Part shown: positions 9,524-17,469 of the stretch, piece after piece | Layout of the letters: every line of letters begins with the position of its first letter | How positions within the stretch are numbered: position 1 is the stretch's first letter | DNA from: Sinomicrobium kalidii | Lineage (GTDB): Bacteria > Bacteroidota > Bacteroidia > Flavobacteriales > Flavobacteriaceae | Length of the DNA: 64,000 nucleotides | Direction of reading: 5' to 3' | NCBI RefSeq assembly: GCF_021183825.1 | Contig: NZ_CP089211.1 | Span: 2,943,501 to 3,007,500 of the forward strand | Made by a program: the position numbers and the translations under genes | The notes under the pieces: model-generated | Seen by the model: only the letters and a program-made list of their open reading frames with translations | Databases searched by the model: none | What the model was told of the DNA's origin: nothing

Positions 9524-11370
9524 ATGTGTGGAATCGTAGGTTATATTGGCCACCGGGAGGCCTATCCCGTGGTGATCAAGGGGCTTAAACGCCTGGAGTA
9601 CAGAGGTTATGACAGTGCAGGTGTAGCACTTTATGACGGATCGGATATCCGGTTATCCAAGACCAAGGGAAAAGTGGCCGACCTGGAAGCCAAAGCCAAA
9701 AGCGGAATTGCCCTGGAAGGTACCCTTGGCATAGGCCATACCCGATGGGCCACCCACGGGGAGCCCAACGATGTGAATTCCCACCCGCACTATTCCAATT
9801 CCGGAGACCTTGTGATCATCCATAACGGGATCATTGAAAACTATGAACCGCTTCGCCGAGAGCTGACCAAAAGAGGATACACCTTTACCTCCGATACGGA
9901 TACCGAAGTATTGGTGAACCTGATCGAAGATGTAAAGAAGAACCACGACCTGAAGCTGGGCAAAGCCGTTCAGATCGCCCTGAACCAGGTGCACGGAGCG
10001 TATGCCATTGTGGTTTTTGACCGGACCAAGCCCAATGAGCTTGTGGCGGCCAAGCTGGGCAGTCCGCTGGCCATCGGTATCGGTGAAGATGAATTTTTCG
10101 TGGCTTCGGATGCCTCCCCCTTTATCGAATATACCAACAATGCCATATACCTGGAAGATGAGGAAATGGCCATTTTAAGAAGAGGCAAGACGGTCAAGGT
10201 CAGAAAGATAAAAGACGACTCGCTGGTAGACCCCTATGTGCAGGAACTACAACTCAACCTGGAACAGATCGAAAAGGGCGGCTATGCCCATTTTATGCTG
10301 AAGGAGATCTACGAACAGCCCCAGGCGATACGGGATACCTACCGCGGGCGGTTACGTGTGGACGAAGGCCTTATAAAGATGGCAGGGATGGAGGACAACC
10401 TGGAGAAGTTCCTCCGTGCCGACCGGATACTGATAGCGGCCTGCGGGACCTCGTGGCATGCAGGGCTGGTGGCGGAGTATATCTTCGAAGACCTGGCCCG
10501 GATACCCGTAGAGGTAGAGTATGCCTCAGAATTCCGGTATCGCAACCCTGTCATTACCGAACGGGATGTGCTGATCGTGATCTCACAGTCGGGAGAAACG
10601 GCCGATACGCTGGCGGCAATAAAGCTGGCCAGGGAGAAAGGCGCTTTTGTGTTCGGGGTATGTAATGTAGTGGGCTCGTCGATCGCGCGGGAAGCCCATG
10701 CGGGAGCTTATACGCATGCCGGACCCGAGATCGGAGTGGCTCGACCAAGGCCTTTACCACCCAGATCACGGTACTGACATTGATGGCCCTGAAGCTGGCC
10801 TCGGCTAAAGGGACGATCTCCAGGACGGCATTGCAGCGTTACCTGACCGAAATGGAAGCGATCCCTGTAAAGGTAGCGGAGTGTTTAAAGAATGACGATC
10901 ATGTAAAATATATTTCCTCGTTGTATAAGGAAGCCCCTAACTGCCTTTACCTGGGCAGGGGGTATAATTTCCCGGTAGCTTTGGAGGGGGCGCTGAAATT
11001 AAAGGAGATATCGTATATCCATGCAGAGGGGTATCCTGCTGCGGAAATGAAACACGGTCCCATCGCCCTGATCGACGAACAAATGCCCGTGGTGATCATA
11101 GCCACGAAGAACGGGCATTATGAAAAGGTGGTGAGCAACATCCAGGAGATCAAGTCCAGGAAAGGGAAGATCATTGCGGTGGTGATGGAAGGGGATACGA
11201 CGGTGAGGGAGCTGGCCGACCATGTGATAGAGATCCCGGAAACTACGGACGCCCTGAGCCCGCTTATAACGACCATACCGTTACAGTTACTGAGTTACCA
11301 TATTGCGGTGATGCGTGGCTGTAATGTAGACCAGCCGCGGAACCTGGCCAAATCGGTCACGGTGGAGTAA
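9524..11370 (+). CDS. glmS: glutamine--fructose-6-phosphate aminotransferase, split by a 1-base frameshift
   Basis: GlmS makes glucosamine-6-phosphate from fructose-6-phosphate and glutamine, the entry to UDP-GlcNAc. The first frame (9524 to stop 10777) opens with MCGIVGYIG, with Cys2 as the glutaminase nucleophile, and GHTRWATHG. The first SIS domain follows (LIAACGTSWHAGL, VISQSGETADTL). At about 10740/10741 one base is missing: GGAGTGGC-TCGACC should read GVAS-T; the second frame then continues TKAFTTQITVLTL and the second SIS domain to 11370, ending in the standard NLAKSVTVE. The two parts together give the full family length (about 615 residues). Because glmS is usually essential when GlcN is not supplied, a sequencing or assembly error is more likely than a real null allele. 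It fits as precursor supply for the polysaccharide locus upstream. Confidence 0.9.
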
Positions 11371-11492
11371 AAAGGTGATGTGAATACTGCTTAAATGCTG
11401 TAAATCCAAAAGGTTTCAAAATTACATCTGCGGTTTGGAATTTTTGCTTCGACACTTCGGCTAAACTAATAGCTTGCCGAAGGGTTCCTCGT

Positions 11493-11525
11493 TCCCGATG
11501 GTCCCGATGGTTATCGGGATCGGGA
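11493..11525. repeat. nested TCCCGAT/ATCGGGA palindrome
   Basis: An outer pair TCCCGATGG ... TCGGGA encloses a complete inner palindrome TCCCGATGGTTATCGGGA. It looks like one copy inserted in the loop of another. It lies in the 349-base gap between glmS and folA (11371-11719), which has no gene. The same design recurs at 16241-16273. Confidence 0.8.
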
Positions 11526-11626
11526 GACGCTTTCCTTTTGGACGTTGTATATTTGCTGATAACGGGGGGGTGACGGTGGTGCTCTTTTTTGATGTGGGTG
11601 TTTTTCCAAAACATAACAAGTACACG

Positions 11627-11718
11627 TCTTTGCCAGCCCTTGGGCGTGGCAATCTCATCAGGCTGGCAACACACCTCCAATGGTATACGCATACCAGCCA
11701 GGAGACTGCCACCTTGCC
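11627..11718. repeat. dispersed repeat related to 12745 and 17100
   Basis: Contains GTCTTTGCC...GGGCGTGGCAATCTC, an inner GTATACGCATACC palindrome, and GGAGACTGCCACC. The same order of words (GCGTCTTTGCGAACCCTGCC, TGGCAATCTC, GGAGACTGCC) is present at 17100-17218, and part of it in reverse at 12745-12805. It ends just beside the folA stop codon, so it may form the 3' end structure of that transcript. Confidence 0.55.
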
Positions 11719-11719
11719 T

Positions 11720-12208
11720 TTAACGGGACTTCTTTATATAAGTCAGGTAAGTAAAGTCATATTTATGCCTTTCATCTCCGGGATGGTATTCTGAAGCGGT
11801 TAATTCCCACTGCTCCGGATCAATTTCAGGGAAGAACGTATCGCCCTCAAAATTGGCATGTACACGGGTGAGTTCTATCTTATCGGTATGGGGCATACCC
11901 AGCCGGTATATTTCCCCGCCTCCTATAATAAAAGGCTGGTCGTCTCCCCGGGCAAGTTTTAAGGCTTCTTCTACCGAGTGTACGGTAATGCATCCCGCAT
12001 TGCGGTAATCCTTTTGACGGGTTACGACAATATGAGTGCGGTTGGGTAAGGGCCTGGGAAAGGTTTCAAAGGTCTTTCTGCCCATGATGATGTGATGCCC
12101 GGTTGTGAGGTTTTTAAACCGTTTAAAATCGTCCGGTAAGTGCCATACGAGGTCGTTGTCTTTTCCCAGGGTATTGTTTTCTGCAGCGGCGGCTATGATG
12201 GTCACCAT
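11720..12208 (-). CDS. folA: dihydrofolate reductase
   Basis: A 162-residue enzyme that reduces dihydrofolate to tetrahydrofolate with NADPH. It opens MVTIIAAAAENNTLGKDNDL, then VWHLPDDFKRFK with the active-site Asp in LPDD, and GHHIIMGRKTFETF (NADPH and folate contacts), then FIIGGGEIY. Normal length for bacterial chromosomal DHFR. It is on the minus strand, as is thyA at 12975; the pair belongs to the same thymidylate cycle, with a 2TM gene between them. No resistance-type features are visible. Confidence 0.96.
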   Translation of the reverse strand: MVTIIAAAAENNTLGKDNDLVWHLPDDFKRFKNLTTGHHIIMGRKTFETFPRPLPNRTHIVVTRQKDYRNAGCITVHSVEEALKLARGDDQPFIIGGGEIYRLGMPHTDKIELTRVHANFEGDTFFPEIDPEQWELTASEYHPGDERHKYDFTYLTYIKKSR

Positions 12209-12292
12209 GTTTTTATTTTAATTAGCCAGTTTGATAATGTGCCAATTTGATAATTAACATTGGCTGATTGGCACATTGACGAATCGACACAT

Positions 12293-12676
12293 TTATTCTG
12301 TTTTGTTCAGGTCGGAGTCCAGGAACTCCTGTTCCACATCCTTTTCCATTTTGGCGATCTTTGCCTTTTGTTTCTGAACCAGCTTTTCGCGTTGGACCTT
12401 TTCCCATTCTTTTCCCATGAATTTGTGGGTGACAAAGACATTAAAAAAGTGGACGACAAATAAAAACGCCCAGAAAGTGATGGCCCAGACAAACCAGTTA
12501 TACTGTTCGCCATACTTCAGGACCTTGTTGGCGATAATGAGGAAAATACTCCCTATGAGGAAGATCACAAAGTGATTGTACAGTCTTTTCTTCTGCCGGA
12601 TCCGTGCCTCGGCATTTTTCAGGAGTTCGTACTGTTCCTCGTTAACCTTTTCTGTTTTTTTGCTTTTAAACCACAT
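12293..12676 (-). CDS. 2TM domain-containing membrane protein
   Basis: A 127-residue protein of the Bacteroidota 2TM family. Residues about 34-52 (VIFLIGSIFLIIANKVL) and 62-84 (WFVWAITFWAFLFVVHFF) are two membrane helices, flanked by RIRQKKRLYNH before and by FVTHKFMGKEWEKVQREKL after, which are the family signature blocks. The C-terminal tail is charged and probably coiled. Function in this family is not established. It lies between folA and thyA on the same strand; the 84-base gap to folA leaves co-transcription possible. Confidence 0.85.
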   Translation of the reverse strand: MWFKSKKTEKVNEEQYELLKNAEARIRQKKRLYNHFVIFLIGSIFLIIANKVLKYGEQYNWFVWAITFWAFLFVVHFFNVFVTHKFMGKEWEKVQREKLVQKQKAKIAKMEKDVEQEFLDSDLNKTE

Positions 12677-12744
12677 AAGATTCGTGTAATATCAGTTCGG
12701 TATAAGTCAATAGTCTAAACGTCACTGTGCGCCCTTCGGTAAAT

Positions 12745-12805
12745 TCAGGGCGGGCTTAAGCTGCTTGTGGCAGGGTTCGCAAAGACGCTTTTCGGTTGGG
12801 GTGCC
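12745..12805. repeat. dispersed repeat, reverse copy of the 17100 family
   Basis: Reads TGGCAGGGTTCGCAAAGACGC on the plus strand, the reverse complement of GCGTCTTTGCGAACCCTGCCA at about 17100. The remainder of the gap 12677-12974 is AT-rich and shows nothing else I can support. Confidence 0.55.
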
Positions 12806-12974
12806 GGGAAATCCTCAATACATCAAACTCACGTTATATAACAAATTTACACAATTTTTGGTTGAAAAATCCTAAAATCTCCATATGAAAGGGTTAACCG
12901 ATTGTGGGACGTCCGCTATCATTATCACATTATCCGATGGTATTAGCTAATTGGTACATGGCCACATTCCGTTC

Positions 12975-13799
12975 TTATACGGCAACCGCCCCCTTGATAT
13001 GCGGATGCGGATCGTAATCCGCAAGCGTAAAGTCTTCGTATTTAAAACTGAAAATATCCTTTACTTCAGGGTTAAGTATCATCTTTGGCAAGGGCCTGGG
13101 GTCGCGGCTCAACTGGAGGTTGACCTGTTCCATATGGTTGTTGTAAATATGAACGTCACCGAAGGTATGGACAAAATCCCCGGCTTCATATCCGCATACC
13201 TGTGCCATCATCATGGTAAAAAGCGCATAGGAAGCGATGTTAAAGGGGACCCCGAGAAATACATCGGCACTGCGCTGATACAGTTGGCAGGATAGCTTTC
13301 CGTTGGCAACATAAAACTGGAAAAAAGCATGGCAGGGTGGTAATGCGGCTTTTCCACGGGCCACATTTTCTTCAAAAGAAACGGAGGTATCGGGCATCAC
13401 TTCCGGGTTCCAGGCGGTAACCAGCATACGGCGGCTGTCCGGGTTGTTTTTAAGCGTGTGGATAACTTCGGAGATCTGGTCGATATCCTTACTGTTCCAG
13501 TTGCGCCACTGGTGGCCGTATACCGGGCCCAGGTCGCCGTTCTTGGCGGCCCATTCGTTCCATATCCGGACCCCGTTTTCCTGCAGGTATTTTACGTTGG
13601 TCTCTCCTTTCAGGAACCAGAGCAGTTCGTATATGATGGATTTAAGATGTATCTTTTTGGTGGTGACCAGGGGGAATCCTTCACTGAGATCAAACCGCAT
13701 CTGGTATCCGAAAACACTGCGGGTCCCGGTGCCCGTACGGTCCTGTTTATCGTTTCCGTGTTCTAAAATATGTCTTAACAGTTGGTGGTATTGTTTCAT
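12975..13799 (-). CDS. thyA: thymidylate synthase
   Basis: A 274-residue ThyA that methylates dUMP to dTMP using methylene-tetrahydrofolate. I chose the ATG at 13799 ([15 protein letters not shown]) because this is the conserved opening; the open frame extends 26 codons further but without family similarity. [12 protein letters not shown] (20-31) binds the dUMP phosphate. The catalytic cysteine is C156 in [29 protein letters not shown] and the C-terminal end [11 protein letters not shown] are standard, though most relatives end a few residues later. DHF made here is recycled by FolA downstream on the same strand. Confidence 0.96.
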   Translation of the reverse strand: MKQYHQLLRHILEHGNDKQDRTGTGTRSVFGYQMRFDLSEGFPLVTTKKIHLKSIIYELLWFLKGETNVKYLQENGVRIWNEWAAKNGDLGPVYGHQWRNWNSKDIDQISEVIHTLKNNPDSRRMLVTAWNPEVMPDTSVSFEENVARGKAALPPCHAFFQFYVANGKLSCQLYQRSADVFLGVPFNIASYALFTMMMAQVCGYEAGDFVHTFGDVHIYNNHMEQVNLQLSRDPRPLPKMILNPEVKDIFSFKYEDFTLADYDPHPHIKGAVAV

Positions 13800-13899
13800 G
13801 CTGAACGGATTATTTATGTGGTAAAAATAGAAAATCGGGTAATGTACGGTCAGGGTATACGGTACAAAATTATCCATAATTTATCAACTTTCTTTTATG

Positions 13900-14020
13900 A
13901 AAGATTGACAGAGATTGAAGAAGATTGAATTCCGGTAGTTCGGGAGACTGATGTTGCCTGAGCATTTCAATCTCCATCAATCTTCCGGCGCAGCCGGTAT
14001 CAATCTCCAAACAATCTTTT
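13900..14020. repeat. imperfect inverted repeat of AGATTGA words between thyA and rseP
   Basis: The left arm (13900-13929) is a series of AGATTGA words; the right arm (13965-14020) is the matching TCAATCT series. The right arm is split by the small palindrome CCGGCGCAGCCGG (13985-13997). It lies in the divergent gap 13800-14155, which must hold the promoters of thyA and rseP. ATTACTTTTGTGCG just before rseP contains TACTTTTG at 14121-14128, an exact TAnnTTTG match. Confidence 0.7.
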
Positions 14021-14155
14021 CTGCCCCGTTTTACGGACAGCAATGAAAGGTAATACCTAAAACATTCTTAAAACCAGGGGAGTTACTTGGTGATAAGTTT
14101 TATTTGTAAACCGAAAAGATTACTTTTGTGCGTTTTAGATGATTAATGTAATACC

Positions 14156-15511
14156 ATGGATATAGTTATAAAGCTGAGTCAGTTTTTGTTGAGCCTTTCG
14201 CTTCTGATTGTTTTGCACGAGTTCGGGCATTTTGTTCCCGCAAGGCTTTTCGGGACCCGGGTGGAAAAATTCTTTTTGTTTTTCGATGTGAAGTTTGCCC
14301 TGTTCAAAAAGAAAATAGGCGAAACGGTCTACGGGATAGGCTGGCTGCCGCTGGGAGGATATGTAAAGATATCCGGGATGATCGACGAGAGCATGGACAA
14401 GGAACAGATGGCACAACCGCCCCAGTCCTGGGAATTTCGTTCCAAACCGGCCTGGCAGCGGCTTATTATCATGATAGGCGGAGTAACGGTAAACTTTATC
14501 CTGGCCTTCCTGATCTATATCGGTATAGCTTATGCCTATGGCGATCTGTATATAAAGAATGACAATATAAAAGACGGGATCTGGGTAACGAACAGTGCCC
14601 TGGAGGACGTCGGCTTTCGTACCGGGGACAAACTGGTCTCGATAGACGGGAAGCCGGTGGATGATTTTTACGGTGCTATGGAGCCCCTCCTGCTCAGCAA
14701 TGAAGTAACGGTGGAGCGTAACGGTAGCACGGAGAAAATAGCCATGCCCGTTGACTTTATCAACCAGCTGATGAAAAGCCGGGAAGAAGGCGGCGGTGCT
14801 TCCATTATGGAACTGCGTATTCCTTTTGTGATCATGGGAGCTTCGGAAGATTCTCCGAATGCCGGGGTGGTAAAGCCCAGGGATATGCTGGTGAGCCTGG
14901 ACGGAGAAAAAATGACCTATGCCGACCAGGTGATAGCTAAAGTTGAAGACCTGAAGGGACAAACCGTACCTGCCGTGGTAAAACGAAATGATAAAGAGGT
15001 CAATGTAAACCTCACTGTTAACGAATCCGGAAAAATGGGAGTTTCCTACGCGCCCAGGCTGGGATATAGCGACCTGGAGCGTCTGGGGATATATCAGGTG
15101 AGCAGGGAGCAGTACAGCTTGCTGGAATCGATACCCGAAGGATTGCAACGGGGAAAAGACCGGCTGGTAAGCTATGGCAAACAGTTACAAATGATATTTA
15201 ACCCCGAAACAGGGGCTTATAAAGGTGTAGGCGGGTTTAAGGCGATCTTCGACCTTTTTCCGCAAACGTGGAGCTGGCAGGCCTTCTGGGAAATAACAGC
15301 GCTGTTGTCCATTATGCTGGGTGTGCTCAACCTGTTGCCCATCCCTGCACTTGACGGGGGACACGTAATGTTCCTTCTGTATGAAATGGTGTCGGGAAGA
15401 AAGCCGAGCGACAAGTTTATGGAATATGCACAAATTGCCGGTTTTTTTCTGCTTATGGCCCTGGTCCTGTTTGCCAACGGTAACGATATTTACAGATGGT
15501 TGTTCAAGTAG
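14156..15511 (+). CDS. rseP: RIP metalloprotease RseP (site-2 protease)
   Basis: A 451-residue inner-membrane zinc protease that cuts anti-sigma factors and signal-peptide remnants within the membrane. HEFGH (21-25) in the first helix gives two zinc ligands and the catalytic Glu; the third ligand is D400 in NLLPIPALDGGH. Two PDZ regions lie between (about 150-230 and 235-310), followed by FKAIFDLFPQ before the last helices. Length is as usual for Bacteroidota RseP. It is monocistronic by appearance, with a TACTTTTG -7 element 28 bases before the start. In this group its targets are probably anti-sigma factors of ECF systems; this is inference. Confidence 0.95.
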   Translation: MDIVIKLSQFLLSLSLLIVLHEFGHFVPARLFGTRVEKFFLFFDVKFALFKKKIGETVYGIGWLPLGGYVKISGMIDESMDKEQMAQPPQSWEFRSKPAWQRLIIMIGGVTVNFILAFLIYIGIAYAYGDLYIKNDNIKDGIWVTNSALEDVGFRTGDKLVSIDGKPVDDFYGAMEPLLLSNEVTVERNGSTEKIAMPVDFINQLMKSREEGGGASIMELRIPFVIMGASEDSPNAGVVKPRDMLVSLDGEKMTYADQVIAKVEDLKGQTVPAVVKRNDKEVNVNLTVNESGKMGVSYAPRLGYSDLERLGIYQVSREQYSLLESIPEGLQRGKDRLVSYGKQLQMIFNPETGAYKGVGGFKAIFDLFPQTWSWQAFWEITALLSIMLGVLNLLPIPALDGGHVMFLLYEMVSGRKPSDKFMEYAQIAGFFLLMALVLFANGNDIYRWLFK

Positions 15512-15538
15512 CGGTTTCCCTGTAAAAAACCGTTTTTA

Positions 15539-15573
15539 TTTGGTGTAAAAAATAAAAATATTATATATATTTG
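15539..15573 (+). promoter_or_regulatory. promoter of the tRNA-Asn array
   Basis: TTTG (15539-15542), 23 bases, TATATTTG (15566-15573), an exact match to the TAnnTTTG consensus. The bases after it, CACCCGC, match those after the first rRNA promoter (TATATTTGCACCCGC at 61847). This shared start suggests a stable-RNA promoter class in this genome. Confidence 0.7.
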
Positions 15574-15623
15574 CACCCGCCTGGTGAAAAAACAGGTATA
15601 GCTGCTTTTTTTTGCAGTGATTT

Positions 15624-15714
15624 TCCTCCTTAGCTCATCCCGATAGTTATCGGGAGGTTAGAGCATCTGACTGTTAATCAGAGGGTCCTTGATTCGAGCC
15701 TCGCAGGGGGGGAG
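15624..15714 (+). pseudogene. tRNA-Asn(GTT) copy 1, D-loop interrupted by a palindrome
   Basis: The acceptor TCCTCCT, D-stem GCTC/GAGC, and anticodon arm TCTGA-CTGTTAA-TCAGA (GTT) are intact. In the D-loop, AGTTGG of the intact copies is replaced by A + TCCCGATAGTTATCGGGA + GG. The T-arm is also changed (CTTGA ... CTCGC no longer pairs) and the 3' acceptor side is G-rich. It would pair only through G-U pairs. I regard it as broken, unless the added hairpin is tolerated. Confidence 0.75.
15638..15655. repeat. TCCCGAT palindrome inside a tRNA D-loop
   Basis: TCCCGATAGTTATCGGGA, 18 bases, perfect 7-bp arms. It sits exactly in the D-loop of tRNA-Asn copy 1, replacing the GTT of the loop in comparison with copies 2 and 4. 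Confidence 0.85.
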
Positions 15715-15759
15715 TTATGTTCTGAAGATATGTTTATTGAATGGTAAAGCTTTTTAGAG

Positions 15760-16044
15760 ATGCATTATGTATATATAATCTTTTCGGAAAGTTTAAAAAG
15801 ATTTTATATTGGAGAAACGATCGATTTAAGCAAGCGATTAGTAGAGCATAATGAAGGGATTTACGCACGGTCATTTACTAAAAAAGCTCAAGATTGGGAA
15901 TTGTTTTTAACAGTTACTTGTGAAAATAAAACTCAAGCGATACAAATAGAAAAACATATCAAAAGGATGAAGAGTGTGATTTACGTGAAAAACCTAAAAC
16001 TTTATCCGGAGATAGCAGAAAAGTTAAAAGAAAAATATAAATAA
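15760..16044 (+). CDS. GIY-YIG nuclease family protein
   Basis: A 94-residue single-domain GIY-YIG endonuclease-like protein. The core has YVY (3-5) and YIG (16-18) for the motif pair, the conserved Arg R26 in LSKRLVEHN, and a Glu in the helix QAIQIEKHIKRMKS (the metal-binding Glu). Such short stand-alone members are common in Flavobacteriia and often lie beside tRNA genes; their role is not established. It lies between tRNA-Asn copies 1 and 2, on the same strand, and could be read from the tRNA promoter. Codon use is AT-richer than the neighbours, which suggests transfer. Confidence 0.9.
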   Translation: MHYVYIIFSESLKRFYIGETIDLSKRLVEHNEGIYARSFTKKAQDWELFLTVTCENKTQAIQIEKHIKRMKSVIYVKNLKLYPEIAEKLKEKYK

Positions 16045-16049
16045 ATTAT

Positions 16050-16123
16050 TCCTCCTTAGCTCAGTTGGTTAGAGCATCTGACTGTTAATCAGAGGGTCCT
16101 TGGTTCGAGCCCAAGAGGAGGAG
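16050..16123 (+). tRNA. tRNA-Asn(GTT) copy 2, intact
   Basis: 74 bases. Acceptor TCCTCCT/AGGAGGA, D-arm GCTC-AGTTGGTTA-GAGC, anticodon arm TCTGA-CTGTTAA-TCAGA with GTT, T-arm CTTGG-TTCGAGC-CCAAG, discriminator G. All stems pair fully. It starts six bases after the GIY-YIG stop codon. Confidence 0.95.
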
Positions 16124-16193
16124 CAAATCGAGTACTTTTGGGTGAGAAGTTTACCCTGAGCGTAGCCGAAGGGAGCCCAAGAGGAGGAGCAAA
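16107..16193 (+). repeat. duplicated tRNA-Asn 3' end flanking a short insert
   Basis: The 21-base 3' end of tRNA-Asn copy 2 (16107-16127, GAGCCCAAGAGGAGGAGCAA and one more A) is repeated exactly at 16173-16193. The 45 bases between include TCGAG, GGTGAGAAG, CCTGAG and CCGAAGGG. The same arrangement follows tRNA-Ile at 63901-63979. Confidence 0.8.
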
Positions 16194-16226
16194 AAACGTT
16201 CATAACGGGTAATACTGATAATATTT

Positions 16227-16330
16227 TCCTCCTCAGCTCATCCCGATAGTCCCGATAATTATCGGGATCGGGAGGTTAGAGCATTTGACTGTTAATCAGA
16301 GGGTCCTTGGTTCAGTCCTGTAGAGGGAGC
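16227..16330 (+). pseudogene. tRNA-Asn(GTT) copy 3, D-loop interrupted by a nested palindrome
   Basis: The 5' acceptor, D-stem and anticodon arm (GTT, with one change to ATTTGA in the stem) are recognisable. The D-loop contains the 33-base nested palindrome at 16241-16273. The T-arm reads CTTGG-TTCAGTC-CTGTA and no longer pairs, and the 3' acceptor strand is altered. Probably non-functional. Confidence 0.75.
16241..16273. repeat. nested palindrome inside tRNA-Asn copy 3
   Basis: An outer TCCCGATAG ... TCGGGA surrounds a complete inner TCCCGATAATTATCGGGA. The 5' arm TCCCGAT of the outer copy is separated from its 3' arm by the inner copy, as if the element inserted into itself. Confidence 0.85.
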
Positions 16331-16367
16331 AAAAAATACGTTCTAAATAAAAATATTGATAATATTT

Positions 16368-16441
16368 TCCTCCTTAGCTCAGTTGGTTAGAGCATCTGAC
16401 TGTTAATCAGAGGGTCCTTGGTTCGAGCCCAAGAGGAGGAG
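16368..16441 (+). tRNA. tRNA-Asn(GTT) copy 4, intact
   Basis: Identical over all 74 bases to copy 2 and fully paired. The spacer before it (AATATTGATAATATTTT) closely matches the spacer before copy 3 (AATACTGATAATATTTT), so the array arose by tandem duplication of a spacer-plus-tRNA unit. Confidence 0.95.
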
Positions 16442-16454
16442 CAAAGAAAAATAA

Positions 16455-16476
16455 AGCAACTTACGGTTGCTTTTTT
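16455..16476 (+). terminator. intrinsic terminator of the tRNA-Asn array
   Basis: AGCAAC-ttacg-GTTGCT followed by a run of T. It lies 13 bases after tRNA-Asn copy 4. Confidence 0.8.
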
Positions 16477-16525
16477 GTTTTAAACCTACTGTTTGTCTGA
16501 GTAGTATCAAAACTACACTTGTGCA

Positions 16526-16597
16526 GGCCCCGTAGTTCAATGGATAGAATAGAAGTTTCCTAAACTTTAGATCCAAGTTCGATTCTTGGCGGGGCTA
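16526..16597 (+). tRNA. tRNA-Arg(CCT)
   Basis: 72 bases. Acceptor GGCCCCG/CGGGGCT (first pair G-U), D-arm GTTC/GAAT, anticodon arm GAAGT-TTCCTAA-ACTTT with CCT, T-arm CCAAG-TTCGATT-CTTGG, discriminator A. The tRNA-Arg(CCT) gene is a known integration target of mobile elements, and a recombinase remnant abuts its 3' end here. Confidence 0.9.
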
Positions 16598-17039
16598 CTT
16601 GACAGGAAAAGTGATAAAAATGGTCGCTTTTCCTGTTTTTATTTTGTGGTAATTCATTGTTTATCTGAAAGATACGATGGGCGACCACGTTCATGCGAGC
16701 GGTTCGATAATTTTTTCCGTCAAATTCCATTTTTTCGGGAAATATCGAACCAATGACATCCCGACGGGTTTGGATTCCCCCTTCACTGTACAGCTTTCCA
16801 ATATTTGTAATTCCTTTTAATGCGCTCTCCAACAATTTATTGATGTTTATATCCCGGGTTTCCACACCACTTTTGTCCAATTGTTCTTCCAGTTTTTCAA
16901 TCTGCGTTTTGCACTCTTTTTTGATTTTAAGGTAATCTTCATCATCCAGGGTTTCCGCAAGCAGCTTGTTCCTCGCAACGGAAAGTTTTGCGTTCAGCAT
17001 ATCTAACGTGAATAATGGATAAGTAAAAATATAAATCAC
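16560..17039 (-). pseudogene. serine site-specific recombinase remnant, C-terminal part
   Basis: 159 codons from a GTG, with a stop seven codons upstream in frame. The coiled-coil portion LDMLNAKLSVARNKLLAE ... KTQIEKLEEQL and the tail IVG-like SIFPEKMEFDGKNYRTAR with NVVAHRIFQINNELPQNK are typical of the C-terminal third of large serine recombinases in Bacteroidota. The catalytic resolvase domain and the recombinase domain are missing. The last residues (VAPPRIELGSKV) are read from the antisense strand of tRNA-Arg, so the gene's 3' end runs into the tRNA, as expected for an integrase next to its attachment site. It is probably the remains of an element that once sat at tRNA-Arg. Confidence 0.7.
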
Positions 17040-17099
17040 TGATAAACAGATGATACATTAGTGATCATTTGGGTATTTCCCAAAGTCATAACTGAAAGG

Positions 17100-17218
17100 C
17101 GTCTTTGCGAACCCTGCCATAAGCAGGGTGTGGCAATCTCCCGGAGATAAGTAGCATACGCTCAAAGGCAGGCGAAAACCCGCCGGGAGACTGCCGACGC
17201 TTTGCTGGCAGTGACGAA
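17100..17218. repeat. dispersed repeat with inverted halves
   Basis: Begins GCGTCTTTGCGAACCCTGCC, then TGGCAATCTCCCGG ... CCGGGAGACTGCC, which can fold back, and ends GACGCTTTGCTGGCAGTGACG. Related copies are at 11627-11718 and, reversed, at 12745-12805. The rest of 17040-17469 shows no gene I can support. Confidence 0.55.
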
Positions 17219-17469
17219 CTTTATGTTTTTAAAATACAGAAAATGAGATTATTAATAAATCTCTTAAACATTATTCACGTTAGTTACGTTGATAGAATGA
17301 TACATAACAATACTGTCTATTCTATGCAAAATAGTATTAGTTCGAGTAAGATATGGGTTTTTTGGGACAGGGCTTTCCCATTGAGATCAGCAAAAGGTAA
17401 ACGGAGAGATGACCTTAGTCATGAGGGCGTTTGGATTGAAATATGGATAACGCCATAGTTAGTGAGCTA

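Noticed and set aside
15624..16441. CRISPR-like array of repeated units
   Set aside because: The repeated units are tRNA-Asn genes with short spacers; no cas genes or regular repeat-spacer order.
17243..17458. Open frame of 71 codons before the fic remnant
   Set aside because: No homology, odd composition and no promoter; probably chance.
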